A stretch of DNA of 64,000 nucleotides from assembly GCF_000422965.1 (NCBI RefSeq), contig NZ_AUHB01000013.1:115880-179879 (forward strand). The letters are read 5' to 3'. The notes beneath the pieces are model-generated. The model saw only the letters and a list, made by a program, of their open reading frames with translations. It did no database searches and was not told where the DNA came from. Both the position numbers and the translations under genes were made by a program. Origin of the DNA: Pleomorphomonas oryzae DSM 16300. Lineage in GTDB: Bacteria; Pseudomonadota; Alphaproteobacteria; Rhizobiales; Pleomorphomonadaceae. Below, piece by piece: positions 1 through 7,900 of the stretch (the stretch's first letter is position 1; every line of letters starts with the position of its first letter).

Positions 1-290
1 ATATCCTGCGGGCCATTGTTGAAGAAGGGCTGGGCGATCAGGTCGGAACTGTCGGCCCAGATCTGCGACGGCGGCGGCAGTGGCGCACCGGCGCCCGAAC
101 AGCTCACCTGCCAGATAGCGAGCAGCACGGCGAGCACGACGAGCGGCGGGATGACGTTGCGAGCGAGGTTGGCGGCGATGCGGCCGAGATCGATCCGGCT
201 CACCGGGGCGCGGCCGAGCGGCACGACCTTGCCGGATGGAGCCGGGCGGGCAACCGTTTCGATGGGTGCTTTTCTGGCGGTGGCAGTCAT
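1..290 (-). CDS. nrtB: Nitrate ABC transporter permease, N-terminal part (cut by window edge)
   Basis: Inner-membrane permease of a nitrate/nitrite/bicarbonate-class ABC importer. Only the first ~96 residues are inside the window. A basic cytoplasmic N-terminus is followed by one hydrophobic helix (NVIPPLVVLAVLLAIWQ) and the start of the periplasmic segment (PPPSQIWAD), the usual opening of NrtB/SsuC-type permeases. The ATG is at 288-290, 30 bases after the stop of the binding-protein gene nrtA on the same strand, so the two are almost certainly co-transcribed and controlled by the nrtA leader. The family assignment rests on this N-terminal pattern and on the NrtA neighbour. The ATP-binding subunit would be expected just beyond the window. 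Confidence 0.8.
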   Translation of the reverse strand, partial: MTATARKAPIETVARPAPSGKVVPLGRAPVSRIDLGRIAANLARNVIPPLVVLAVLLAIWQVSCSGAGAPLPPPSQIWADSSDLIAQPFFNNGPQD

Positions 291-320
291 TGGGCTGTCT
301 CCGGTAATTCAGGGGAAGGC

Positions 321-1604
321 TCAGGCCATGGCCTTGATCGACAGGCTCGACAGGTAGGCTTGGGGATTCTCGGGATCGAAGACCTTGCCGTCGAAGAAGG
401 TCTCGGGGCCGCGCGAGGCCGTTGCCGGGATATCCGCTGCGGCAATGCCCAGATCCTTGGCGGCGGCGCGCCAGATGTCCTCGCGGTTGACCTTGTCGAC
501 CAGCGCCTTGATATCGGTATCGCCAGGCAGCTTGCCCCAGCGAATGTTCTCGGTGAGGAACCAGCTGTCGTGGCTCTTGAAGGGATAGGAGGCGTGCTCC
601 TTCCAGAACTTCATCTCGAGGCCGGTGTTCTCGACGACGCGGCCGTTGCCGTAGTTGATGGTGCCCTTGAGGCGGCCGAGCACGTCCTTGGGCGGGACGT
701 TGAACCATTGGCGCTTGCCGAGGATCGCCGCCATCTCCTCCTTGTTGTCCATGCTGTCGGCCCACTGCTGAGCCTCCATCACCGCCATCAGCAGTGCCTT
801 GGTGGCGTTCGGGTTGGCCTCGATCCAGTCGGAGCGCAGGGCCAGCGCCTTTTCCGGGTGTCCCTTCCACAGTTCGCCAGTGGTGCAGGCGGTAAAGCCG
901 ATGCCCTGGTTGACCAGCTGCTCGTTCCACGGCTCGCCGACGCAGAAGGCGTCCATGTTGCCGACCTTCATGTTGGCGACCATCTGCGGCGGTGGCACGA
1001 CGATGGTGGACACATCCTTGTCGGGGTCGATGCCGCCGGCCGCCAGCCAGTAGCGGATCCAGAGGTCGTGGGTGCCGCCGGGGAAGGTCATGGCAACCTT
1101 CACCTCACCGCCGCCGGCCTTCTTGGCGGCGAAGGCCTCCTTGAGCTTACTCGCATCGAGGCCGACGCCGGTGCCGGCGTAATCCTTGGCCACCGAGATG
1201 CCCTGGCTGTCGAGGTTGAGCCGGGCGACGATGGACATCGGCACCGGCACGCTGTTCTGCGTCACCTTACCGGTAGAGATCAGGTAGGGCATCGGCGTCA
1301 GGATATGCGCGCCGTCGATGCCGTTGGCGGCACCGCCGAGCACCAGGTTGTCGCGTGTGGCGCCCCAGGATGCCTGCTTTGACACCTCGACATTGGGCAG
1401 CCCGTATTTGGCGAACAGGCCCTTTTCCTGCGCGATGATCAGCGGCGCCGCGTCGGTCAGCGCGATATAGCCCAGCTTGACGCCGGTTACTTCCGGGCCG
1501 GCCGTGGCGGCGAAGGCGCCGGAGGGAAAGGCGGTGCGGACGGCGCCGAGCAGGGCCACCGTGGCGGAGGTCTTCAGGATGGAGCGCCGGGAGATATCGG
1601 TCAT
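321..1604 (-). CDS. nrtA: Nitrate ABC transporter substrate-binding protein (NrtA/CmpA family), Tat-exported
   Basis: Periplasmic nitrate/nitrite-binding protein that feeds the NrtB permease. The protein is 427 residues. It begins with a twin-arginine signal (SRRSILKTS, then a hydrophobic stretch ending near AFAATAG), so it should be exported folded. The body has NrtA/CmpA hallmarks such as KLGYIALTDAAPLIIAQEKG, FPGGTHDLWIRYWLAAGGIDP, VVPPPQMVANM and FCVGEPWNEQ. The ATG at 1604 is chosen over an upstream in-frame alternative at 1640 because that one lies inside the leader terminator. Its paralogue nasS lies upstream and shares the same landmarks but has no signal peptide. Expression should need NasT antitermination in the ~300-base leader. 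Confidence 0.92.
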   Translation of the reverse strand: MTDISRRSILKTSATVALLGAVRTAFPSGAFAATAGPEVTGVKLGYIALTDAAPLIIAQEKGLFAKYGLPNVEVSKQASWGATRDNLVLGGAANGIDGAHILTPMPYLISTGKVTQNSVPVPMSIVARLNLDSQGISVAKDYAGTGVGLDASKLKEAFAAKKAGGGEVKVAMTFPGGTHDLWIRYWLAAGGIDPDKDVSTIVVPPPQMVANMKVGNMDAFCVGEPWNEQLVNQGIGFTACTTGELWKGHPEKALALRSDWIEANPNATKALLMAVMEAQQWADSMDNKEEMAAILGKRQWFNVPPKDVLGRLKGTINYGNGRVVENTGLEMKFWKEHASYPFKSHDSWFLTENIRWGKLPGDTDIKALVDKVNREDIWRAAAKDLGIAAADIPATASRGPETFFDGKVFDPENPQAYLSSLSIKAMA

Positions 1605-1632
1605 GGGATGCCCTCGAATTTGGCGGAGCCTG

Positions 1633-1703
1633 AAAAACAAAAAACGTCGCGAAGCTGAGCCGGTCGTGGGATGGGAGGATCCCGCCAGCAGGAGCTTGCG
1701 ACG
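1633..1703 (-). terminator. Intrinsic terminator in the nrtA leader (attenuator)
   Basis: Read on the minus strand, arms CGTCGC-AAGCT and AGCTT-C-GCGACG pair with one bulged base. They are followed directly by TTTTTTGTTTTT, a textbook intrinsic terminator. It sits 28 bases before the nrtA ATG, so it must be read through for nrtA to be expressed. Its 5' arm overlaps the 3' arm of the second ANTAR-type hairpin at 1699-1712, which makes the two structures mutually exclusive. Confidence 0.9.
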
Positions 1704-1712
1704 TCGATGTCG
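1699..1712 (-). promoter_or_regulatory. ANTAR-target hairpin 2 (hexaloop AUCGAC), overlapping the terminator arm
   Basis: On the minus strand a CGAC/GUCG stem closes the six-base loop AUCGAC, with A at position 1 and G at position 4. These are the two loop bases conserved in RNA targets of ANTAR antiterminators. The 3' strand of the stem is part of the terminator's 5' arm, so a protein holding this hairpin would prevent termination. The stem is only four base pairs, which fits a structure that needs protein to be stable. Confidence 0.7.
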
Positions 1713-1748
1713 AATGGAGTGCGCGCTTCAGAGCGCCCATTGCCTTCA

Positions 1749-1762
1749 GGTCGCCATTGACC
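1749..1762 (-). promoter_or_regulatory. ANTAR-target hairpin 1 (hexaloop AAUGGC)
   Basis: On the minus strand a GGUC/GACC stem closes the loop AAUGGC, again A1 and G4. A weaker outer stem (GCCU/AGGC, 1742-1767) may extend it. It lies just downstream of the predicted sigma-54 start site and 36 bases before hairpin 2, matching the two-hairpin layout of known ANTAR leaders. Identification is by loop rule and context only. Confidence 0.7.
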
Positions 1763-1778
1763 GAGGCAATTCTAGTAA

Positions 1779-1794
1779 AGCAATAGCCGTGCCA
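1779..1794 (-). promoter_or_regulatory. Sigma-54 promoter of nrtAB
   Basis: The minus strand reads TGGCACG-GCTA-TTGCT, an exact match to the RpoN -24/-12 consensus including the invariant GG and GC with correct spacing. Transcription would start about 12 bases further on, just before ANTAR-type hairpin 1, giving a leader of roughly 165-170 nt. Nitrogen-limitation control through RpoN/NtrC is therefore expected on top of nitrate control through NasS/NasT. I did not find a convincing NtrC site upstream. Confidence 0.8.
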
Positions 1795-1904
1795 CTTGGC
1801 CGCAAACTGGAATGGTTCTTGTTTTCACAGACATTTTGGCAGCTGAAGGCACTGTCGCCTAATTTCGCACCATACGACTTTCTGCTTAAATGGACGCCGA
1901 TAGC

Positions 1905-3134
1905 CTAGGCAGTTGCACCCTGATTGGGCGTGATGAAGCTTCGGACATAAGCCTCGAGCTCAGCCGGATCGAAGCTGCGGCCGTCGATGAAGGCATCGGC
2001 GACGCCCTCCTCGCAGGGGCTTTCCGAGAGCCCTAGCGCAGCCGCGTAGAGGTCGGCGCGGAAGGCGGAAGCGGCCGTCGCGGCGGCCTCCGGCGAATAG
2101 GCGACCTGCCCCCAGCGGACCATCTGGCTGTAGACCCAGAGCGCCTGGGTGGACGATGGGCAATTGGCCGCCGCCCCGTGAAACACGAAATAGTTGGGCA
2201 CCACGCGCGCGTTGCCCTTGGCGTCGAGCGCGAACTGGCCGGCCAGCACGCGTTGGATGATATCGACGGGCGCGCCGAGGTTGGCCCCTTGCGCCAGCAG
2301 GTCGGCCAGCGCGCCGTGGTTGGCCGGATCGTCGCACCAGCGGGCCGCAGCGTTCAGCGCCACGATCAGGCGCGAGACGCTGTCGCGGTTGCGATCGGCC
2401 CAATCGGGCCGCAACCCGATGACCTTCTCCGGCGACGACGCCCAGATGTCTTGCTTGGTGGCGACGATGCGGCCGACGCCCTTTTCCGAGGCGATCATGT
2501 TCCACGGCGCGCCGACGCAGAAGCCGTCGATCGCGCCGGCCGCCAGCGCATCCGAGGTCATGGGCGGCGGTACCACCTCAAGGCGCACGTCGCGGTCCGG
2601 GTCGATGCCACCGGCCGCCAGCCAGTAGCGCAGCTCGTAATTATGGGAGGAATAGGGATAGGTCATGCCGAGCGCCAGCGGCCGCTCGCCGTCACGCCGG
2701 CGGGCGGTGATGACGGCCGCCAATGCCTTGGCGCAATCAAGCGCCCCGGCGTCGTCGGCCAATCCGGTCTGCGCCTGCATGGTCTCGAACAGGCGCGCCG
2801 AGAGCGTGATGGCGTTGCCGCCCCGCCCCAGCACGAAGGGCGCGATGGTCGGCGACGGGTTGGAGCCGAGCTCCAGCATGGCGGCGATCGGCATCGGCGA
2901 CAGCATGTGCGCCACGTCGAACTGCCGGTAAGCCAGGCGGTCGCGGATGTTGGCCCAGGAGACGTCACGCACCAGGTCGAGCGTCAGCCCCTCGCGGGCG
3001 GCAAAGCCCAGCTCGGCGGCGGTGATCAGCACTGAGGCATCGACCAGCGGAATGAAGCCGGCGCGGAGATGCGTCTGCTCGGGCCCGGACGTGATGGCCG
3101 GGGCGGCGATATCGGGATGGTCGATCGTGTTCAT
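1905..3134 (-). CDS. nasS: NasS-type nitrate sensor (cytoplasmic NrtA/CmpA-like protein)
   Basis: Nitrate/nitrite-binding regulatory protein. In characterised systems it holds NasT inactive until nitrate is bound. The protein is 409 residues and is clearly related to nrtA (GFIPLVDASVLITAAELGFA, RYWLAAGGIDPDRDV, VVPPPMTSDALAAGAIDGFCVGAPWNM), but it has no signal peptide, as expected for the soluble sensor. The ATG at 3134 is preferred over 3164 because GGGAG lies just upstream. It follows nasT on the same strand across a 106-base gap holding a strong hairpin and a palindromic repeat. Its position between nasT and the nrtA leader is the standard nasST arrangement. Confidence 0.88.
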   Translation of the reverse strand: MNTIDHPDIAAPAITSGPEQTHLRAGFIPLVDASVLITAAELGFAAREGLTLDLVRDVSWANIRDRLAYRQFDVAHMLSPMPIAAMLELGSNPSPTIAPFVLGRGGNAITLSARLFETMQAQTGLADDAGALDCAKALAAVITARRRDGERPLALGMTYPYSSHNYELRYWLAAGGIDPDRDVRLEVVPPPMTSDALAAGAIDGFCVGAPWNMIASEKGVGRIVATKQDIWASSPEKVIGLRPDWADRNRDSVSRLIVALNAAARWCDDPANHGALADLLAQGANLGAPVDIIQRVLAGQFALDAKGNARVVPNYFVFHGAAANCPSSTQALWVYSQMVRWGQVAYSPEAAATAASAFRADLYAAALGLSESPCEEGVADAFIDGRSFDPAELEAYVRSFITPNQGATA

Positions 3135-3151
3135 CGCCGTGGGCTCCCAAA

Positions 3152-3195
3152 GCAATTCCAGCAAAAGTGCATCGCGGTTTTGCGTCCGGAATTGC
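3152..3195. repeat. Palindromic intergenic element between nasT and nasS
   Basis: Outer arms GCAATTCC and GGAATTGC enclose a second AAAA/TTTT-centred symmetry. The layout (GCAATTCC, AAAA, GCGGTTTTGC, GGAATTGC) looks like dispersed palindromic elements common between genes in Hyphomicrobiales. Only this copy was noticed in the window. Confidence 0.55.
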
Positions 3196-3207
3196 GTTTA
3201 AACAAAC

Positions 3208-3242
3208 GATCAGAGTGCCTCGGCCAACGAGGCACTCTGATC
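3208..3242 (-). terminator. Perfect 15-bp stem-loop after nasT (partial terminator or mRNA stabiliser)
   Basis: Arms GATCAGAGTGCCTCG and CGAGGCACTCTGATC pair perfectly around a five-base loop. On the minus strand the stem starts at the nasT stop codon and is followed by GTTTGTTT. It could stop a fraction of transcripts and so keep NasS below NasT, or protect the 3' end of nasT mRNA. The short, interrupted T tract makes it weaker than the nrtA leader terminator. Confidence 0.7.
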
Positions 3243-3828
3243 ACATCAGCAGGCCGGCCGCCGTCACCACGGACTGGGCGATATCGGCCAACTTCTTCTT
3301 CTCGTTCATGGCTGTCTGACGCAGCAGCGCGTAGGCCTCCTCTTCGCTGAGGTTGCGAAGCTTCATCAGAATGCCCTTGGCCCGCTCGACCACCTTACGA
3401 TCCTCCAGCGCCGACTTGGCATCGGCCAGCTCCCGCTGCAGGCGGCTGAAGGCGTTGAAGCGGATCACCGCCATGTCGAGGATCGGTTTCACCCGCTCCT
3501 TCTTGAGGCCATCGACGATATAGGCCGACACGCCGGCCTCCACCGCCGCCTCGATCGACGCCGAATCCGAGCGGTCGACGAACATGGCGATGGGACGGCT
3601 GACCGACCGCGTCAGCTGGAACAGGTGCTCCATCATGTCGCGATTGGGGTTCTCGATGTCGATGATGATCACGTCCGGCCGCGTCGTCTCGATGACGCGG
3701 GCAATGCCGTTCACCGTGTGCACGACGGTGACGTGCGCATGCCCGGCCTCCCGCAGCCCATCCTCGATGATGGCCGCGCGGACGGCATTCTCGTCGATCA
3801 CAAGAATGGTCAGATCGAAGTGGCTCAT
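3241..3828 (-). CDS. nasT: NasT-type ANTAR antiterminator response regulator
   Basis: RNA-binding antiterminator for nitrate assimilation genes. The 195-residue protein has an N-terminal receiver-like domain (residues ~5-125; LVIDENAVRAAIIEDGL, VIIIDIENPNRD with Asp57 at the usual phosphoacceptor place). A coiled linker (~125-140, FSRLQRELADAKSALEDRK) and a C-terminal ANTAR domain (~140-190; VVERAKGILMKLRNLSEEEAYALLRQTAMNEKKKLADIA) follow. It is first in the operon ahead of nasS, whose product normally restrains it. Its predicted RNA target, two A1/G4 hexaloops and a terminator, lies downstream before nrtA. It probably starts from the TATAAT-containing palindrome at 3899-3913. Confidence 0.92.
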   Translation of the reverse strand: MSHFDLTILVIDENAVRAAIIEDGLREAGHAHVTVVHTVNGIARVIETTRPDVIIIDIENPNRDMMEHLFQLTRSVSRPIAMFVDRSDSASIEAAVEAGVSAYIVDGLKKERVKPILDMAVIRFNAFSRLQRELADAKSALEDRKVVERAKGILMKLRNLSEEEAYALLRQTAMNEKKKLADIAQSVVTAAGLLM

Positions 3829-3898
3829 GGCCTAGGGATGCCCGACCACGCTCCCAAAGGCAAGCATGAATGGCTAGTTTCTACTCATATCGGCTAAC

Positions 3899-3913
3899 GC
3901 CTAAATTATAGGC
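3899..3913 (-). promoter_or_regulatory. Candidate -10 region and small palindrome upstream of nasT
   Basis: The palindrome GCCTA-AATTA-TAGGC contains TATAAT on the minus strand (plus 3905-3910), about 75 bases before the nasT ATG. No good -35 is visible at 17 bases, so an activator may be needed. The symmetry could be that activator's or a repressor's site. Confidence 0.4.
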
Positions 3914-3949
3914 CAATATTTGCCGCGATTTCAGGCGAACGACTTCCCA

Positions 3950-3981
3950 CTCACGCGGCAAAGGTCGAGATCGGACTGTCC
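3950..3981. repeat. Left copy of a 32-bp direct repeat bracketing the RHS island (apbE 3' end remnant)
   Basis: This stretch matches the 3' end of apbE at 11522-11553 in 28 of 32 positions and in the same orientation. Read on the minus strand it ends a 30-codon frame (ATG at 4041-4043, stop at 3951-3953) finishing SPISTFAA, against VISTFAT in ApbE. It is either the duplicated gene end left by an insertion at apbE, or the tail of a lost apbE paralogue. An eight-base C run (3988-3995) lies within the same frame. Confidence 0.6.
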
Positions 3982-4059
3982 GGCTTGCCCCCCCCGATTA
4001 GGACGACGAGCGCATCGCCGCGGAGCGCTCGAATTTGCGGCATACTCGAACCGCTTCTC

Positions 4060-4290
4060 CTACTGAATATTATCCTGGGTTCGGTTTCCGCTGTTATCGT
4101 ATGTGTAGCCCACTACGTTGGCCCCAGTGTAGTTCGAATACGCATCACCGGCCAAGCGGCCAAGGCTATCATAAGTATAGGTTACGGCGGGAGAGCCCGC
4201 CGCTTGGCTACGAGACGCGACCAATCCGCCTGCGAGTGCTAACATCACTGAGAGAGTCAACAAGAATAGACGAATATTTCTTTTCATCAT
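4060..4290 (-). CDS. Mini RHS protein: signal peptide plus one YD-repeat pair
   Basis: A 76-residue secreted protein of unknown role. Residues ~1-30 form a signal peptide (MKRNIRLFLLTLSVMLALAGG, cleavage near SQAAG). The rest is two YD-type motifs, VTYTYDSLGRLAGDAY and VGYTYDNSGNRTQDN, the same repeat that builds the large RHS protein upstream. AGGGGG lies four bases before the first of two adjacent ATGs (4290) and seven before the second (4287), so the start could be either. It is the last gene of a same-strand run: RHS, immunity candidate, mini-RHS. It may be a displaced fragment of an RHS gene that gained a signal peptide, or a genuine small secreted YD protein. Confidence 0.65.
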   Translation of the reverse strand: MMKRNIRLFLLTLSVMLALAGGLVASRSQAAGSPAVTYTYDSLGRLAGDAYSNYTGANVVGYTYDNSGNRTQDNIQ

Positions 4291-4375
4291 AATACCCCCT
4301 AAAAGGACGTCGGGAACTGAGGCATATAACTTATCCCTTACTCGCGCCCACTGCATCTTTATGATAAAGCGCTAC

Positions 4376-4972
4376 TCAACGCTTGGGTCCATCGTAGTTC
4401 TGGACAAGACCTTGTCGCCAAGAATCAATCAGCTGGCTAAATATATATGGCCCCTCTGAATCAGCTCTGAGTAGAGCCGAGATTGGCTCTGCATACACTC
4501 GTTCTAAGCACTCTCGATATTTCTCAACATCTTCAGATTGACGCAAGGCAATGACGGCGATTTCGTTCCACCTTTCACAGTAGATGCACCACCTCCCTCG
4601 ATCCGAGGCACTTCCATAAAAGTCCACGACGTACAACCAACCGCTAGCTGGACCGCCTTCTCGCAACCGAGCGCCATACTCATCCGGCTTTGTCTCGGCG
4701 TCGATGAATAACATGTCTGCCGACCCATATTCTGTCCGTTCCGTTTTGCTGAAATTCAGAAGGCAACAAACCTCCGCTCCCTCCGCGTTCAACAAACCAG
4801 CCATGAACGTGGCAAACTCTGGAATGAATAAGTGATCAGGCTCGAAAAAAAAGAATGCATCCCAGCTGCCAAGAAACACCTGCGCAGGAAAAGATGTCGA
4901 AAGATCGATCGAGCTAACCACGTGTTCAAACGCGCGTCGCTTTGCTTCCTCGGAAGCACCCGTGCCCGACAT
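4376..4972 (-). CDS. Probable immunity protein for the RHS toxin tip (no family recognised)
   Basis: A 198-residue soluble protein without signal peptide or membrane segments. I do not recognise its domain. It is acidic and rich in aromatic residues (WDAFFFFEPDHLF, GWLYVVDFYGSASDRGRW, IYCERWNEIAVIALRQ). The gene begins 27 bases after the RHS stop codon on the same strand and has a strong ribosome site (GAGGAGGAG seven bases before the ATG at 4972). This position, its size and its AT-rich codon use are those of immunity genes paired with RHS C-terminal toxins. That function is inferred from position only. Confidence 0.6.
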   Translation of the reverse strand: MSGTGASEEAKRRAFEHVVSSIDLSTSFPAQVFLGSWDAFFFFEPDHLFIPEFATFMAGLLNAEGAEVCCLLNFSKTERTEYGSADMLFIDAETKPDEYGARLREGGPASGWLYVVDFYGSASDRGRWCIYCERWNEIAVIALRQSEDVEKYRECLERVYAEPISALLRADSEGPYIFSQLIDSWRQGLVQNYDGPKR

Positions 4973-4999
4973 TTTAATGCTCCTCCTCGTACAAGCTAC

Positions 5000-7900
5000 T
5001 CATGGCCCGCCGAGCGAATATTTCACGTGGCCACCGTCGGCTCCCAAAAACTCTGCTCCGGCGCGCCCTCCTGCGCTCGTCCGGGGATATATAGTCCACC
5101 TATTTGTTCCGTTACTTAAAATCGTGCGGCCGTTCACCTGCCCTTGAATCTGATATCCGTTCGCCATCAAGTTCTGCTGAAATTCCGCCGCTCCCACGTC
5201 AGTCCGCACATTTGGGGTGATGGCTCGTCGCCAGGTGATGGACGTATCATATAGGGACGACTCCCCCACCCACCAACGTGCGGCCGCAGCTGCTTCGAAC
5301 GCGTCTGAAGTGAAGGTTACAAGATTGGCAAACTCCCCAATAGGAAGACCCGGAACCACACTTCCAATAGCTTCCGGAATTTCGCGCGGGTGGGTAATCA
5401 AGCCGCCGAGGTCGCGCCCCACTTGCGGAAAGTTCACGACATCGTACGTCAAGAAGTGACCGACCGTACCCGTTAACAACCCCTCGGGGTCAATCAGATT
5501 GGCCGGATCATTCCGAACATAGGCATAGAGATTGAGACTATCGACCGTCCCGATCGGATCTGGCTGCAGGAAACGGCCGAATACGGGTGAGTAATAACGA
5601 GCGTAGTCGTAGTACAGCCCCGTCTCGGGATCGATGCGCATTCCGGCATATTGGAACGGGGTGCCCGTCACGATCTTGGACACGCCATATGCGGTGTAGG
5701 AATGCTTCTCGGTGACTGTCCCGCTTGCATTGGCGAGCGCCAGTGTCGAACCCTGCGCGTCCAGAAGGTGGAAGCTGCGGGTACCGGCGGCATCCACCGC
5801 CGCCAGCGGTTCGTTGTCGTTGGCGCCGAAAACATGCCTTTGGATCAACGAGCCAGAGGACGAGTACTCGCCAATCATCTCGTTGCCGGCATAAACGAAG
5901 CGCGTTGTGGCAGACCCGACGACTTTCTTCGTCTGGCGCCCAAGCGGATCGTAGCCGTAAGATGAAAGAAGCGTCGCACTGCCGGCAGCGCATGGGGTTG
6001 CCGGCGCCGTAACGGCGCTGCCCACCTGAGCCAGGCGGTTCAGCGCGTCGTAGCAATAGGCGAATGTTCCGTCATAGCTCAGGTTCCCCGCGCCGTCGTT
6101 GGTCAGCGTCGTCGCATTGCGCTTGGTATATTGATTGAGAGCATTGGCGGTATAGGCGTTGGCACCCGTCGGAAGCGCCGACGGAAGGTAGCTGCTGTCG
6201 GTGATCTGAAGGCTTTTGCGTTGGCGATCCAGATTGTAGGCGTAGGTGAGCCCGATCGCGCCGCCCGTAAGAGTGTGCGTGATCTGCTGTACGTCGCCGG
6301 AAGCGGTATAGCCAAAACTGCCGGTGATCTTGGCCGAACTGCCCGCAGACGTTGCGAGAGACTGAGATGCCCGTTCGGACAATAGGTCATAACCGTAGTG
6401 ACCAAGACGATATCCGGCGGTGCCAACGCCCTCGAAGACGTCCGTCAGCCTGTCAAGCGCATCGAAGCTGTAGGTAACCCGGTAGTTGCTTGAGTCAGCG
6501 GGCCAATCCAGCTCCGTGCGGTTACCGACGGCGTCGAGTTTCCAGGAAACGGCCTTTCCATCGGGATTGGTCTCGCCGATCCGGCGGCCGGCACTGTCAT
6601 ACACGAGAGCAAGAGGCGAGGCATCGGTGCTCAGTTTGGCCTGTAGAAGACGGCTCGAAAGGTCATATCCATATGACGTGGAGCTGGCTGCAGACACCGA
6701 AGTGGCACTCAGCGACAAGGTCAGCGGTCGATTGAGCGCATCGAAAGTCCTGACATGAGAGGCACCACCCCGTGGGTAGTATCCCAGAAGATTGCCATTG
6801 GCGTCATAAGTCTTGAAATAGTCGAAGGCTCCGCCGGGATATGTAATCTTCTGAAGGCGGTCATAGCCATCATACACGTAGCTGGTCAGGTTGTTATTGC
6901 CGTCCTTCGACGACGCGATAAGCCCGTTTTTCGTGTATTTGCGCGTTTCGCGAACGACCGATCCAAGATTCACCGTGATCGAGGGATCGAGCGTGCCAGA
7001 CACACCGTCCGTGATCGTCGATATTCTGGAAAGAATGTCATATGCGTATGTGACTTGACGGCCGCTGCTGCTCGTTACGGTCGATAGACGACGTGTGGTG
7101 TCATAGGCAAAGGTCGTCGTCCGGTTGTCCGGATCGGTGGCCGTCTGAACCTGGTCGTCCAGCGTATAGGTCTTGCCGAATGTCTGATAGGTGAACGGCG
7201 AGGTGGAATTGGACCGTCTCTGAATTGAGATGACGAGCCCGTTGGGATCATACTGATACTTGGTAACGACGTTGGCGATCGGCGCATCCACCTCGGTCAG
7301 CTGCCGCAACGCGTTGTAGGTGTTTGTCGTATGATGGCCGTTGGGGTCTGTGATCCCGTTGATGTCACCATAGGCATCGTAGGTAAAATGGGTCGCGAGA
7401 TTAAGGTGCGGTGAGGCACCGTAGTCGCCCGTGATCGTTACGACTTCGTCCGCATGGGTCGGGTCGTAATCGTAACGGGTTGTCCGACCTTCTGGGTCAA
7501 CGACCGTTTGAGGAAGTCCCTGTGAAGTGTAAGTGTACGTTGTTTTGGGAACGACGGTGCCCGACAGCCCCGGCTTGGTCACGGCCGGCTGATCCATCTC
7601 CGTGAGATTGCCGGTCGTTCCATCATACTTATACGTTGTCGTATTGTTGTTTCCGTCAATTGCGGTTTGGACTTGCTCGAAATTCGAGAGCGCCGCCACC
7701 GGTTTTACGTAGGTAAATTTCTGCGTTATCGGAACCGGCGTTGTGCCTGTATTTGGATCAACGGAGCCTGGCTTGGCGATGCGCGTGACCGTTAGCGGAT
7801 GGGAAAGACGGTCATAGGTGTAAGTGATCTGGTCGCCTTCAGCCTGGGTTTGAATACTCAGCCTCTGCTGCCCGTCGTATTGGAATGAAGTTACATTGTT

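Noticed and set aside
1830..1904. NtrC enhancer site upstream of the sigma-54 promoter
   Set aside because: Only weak half-site resemblance (GCACC, GGTGC) with poor spacing; not enough to report as a site.
3984..3999. Eight-base C run (3988-3995) as a phase-variation tract
   Set aside because: It falls only in a short remnant frame with no promoter or functional gene, so switching would have no visible effect.
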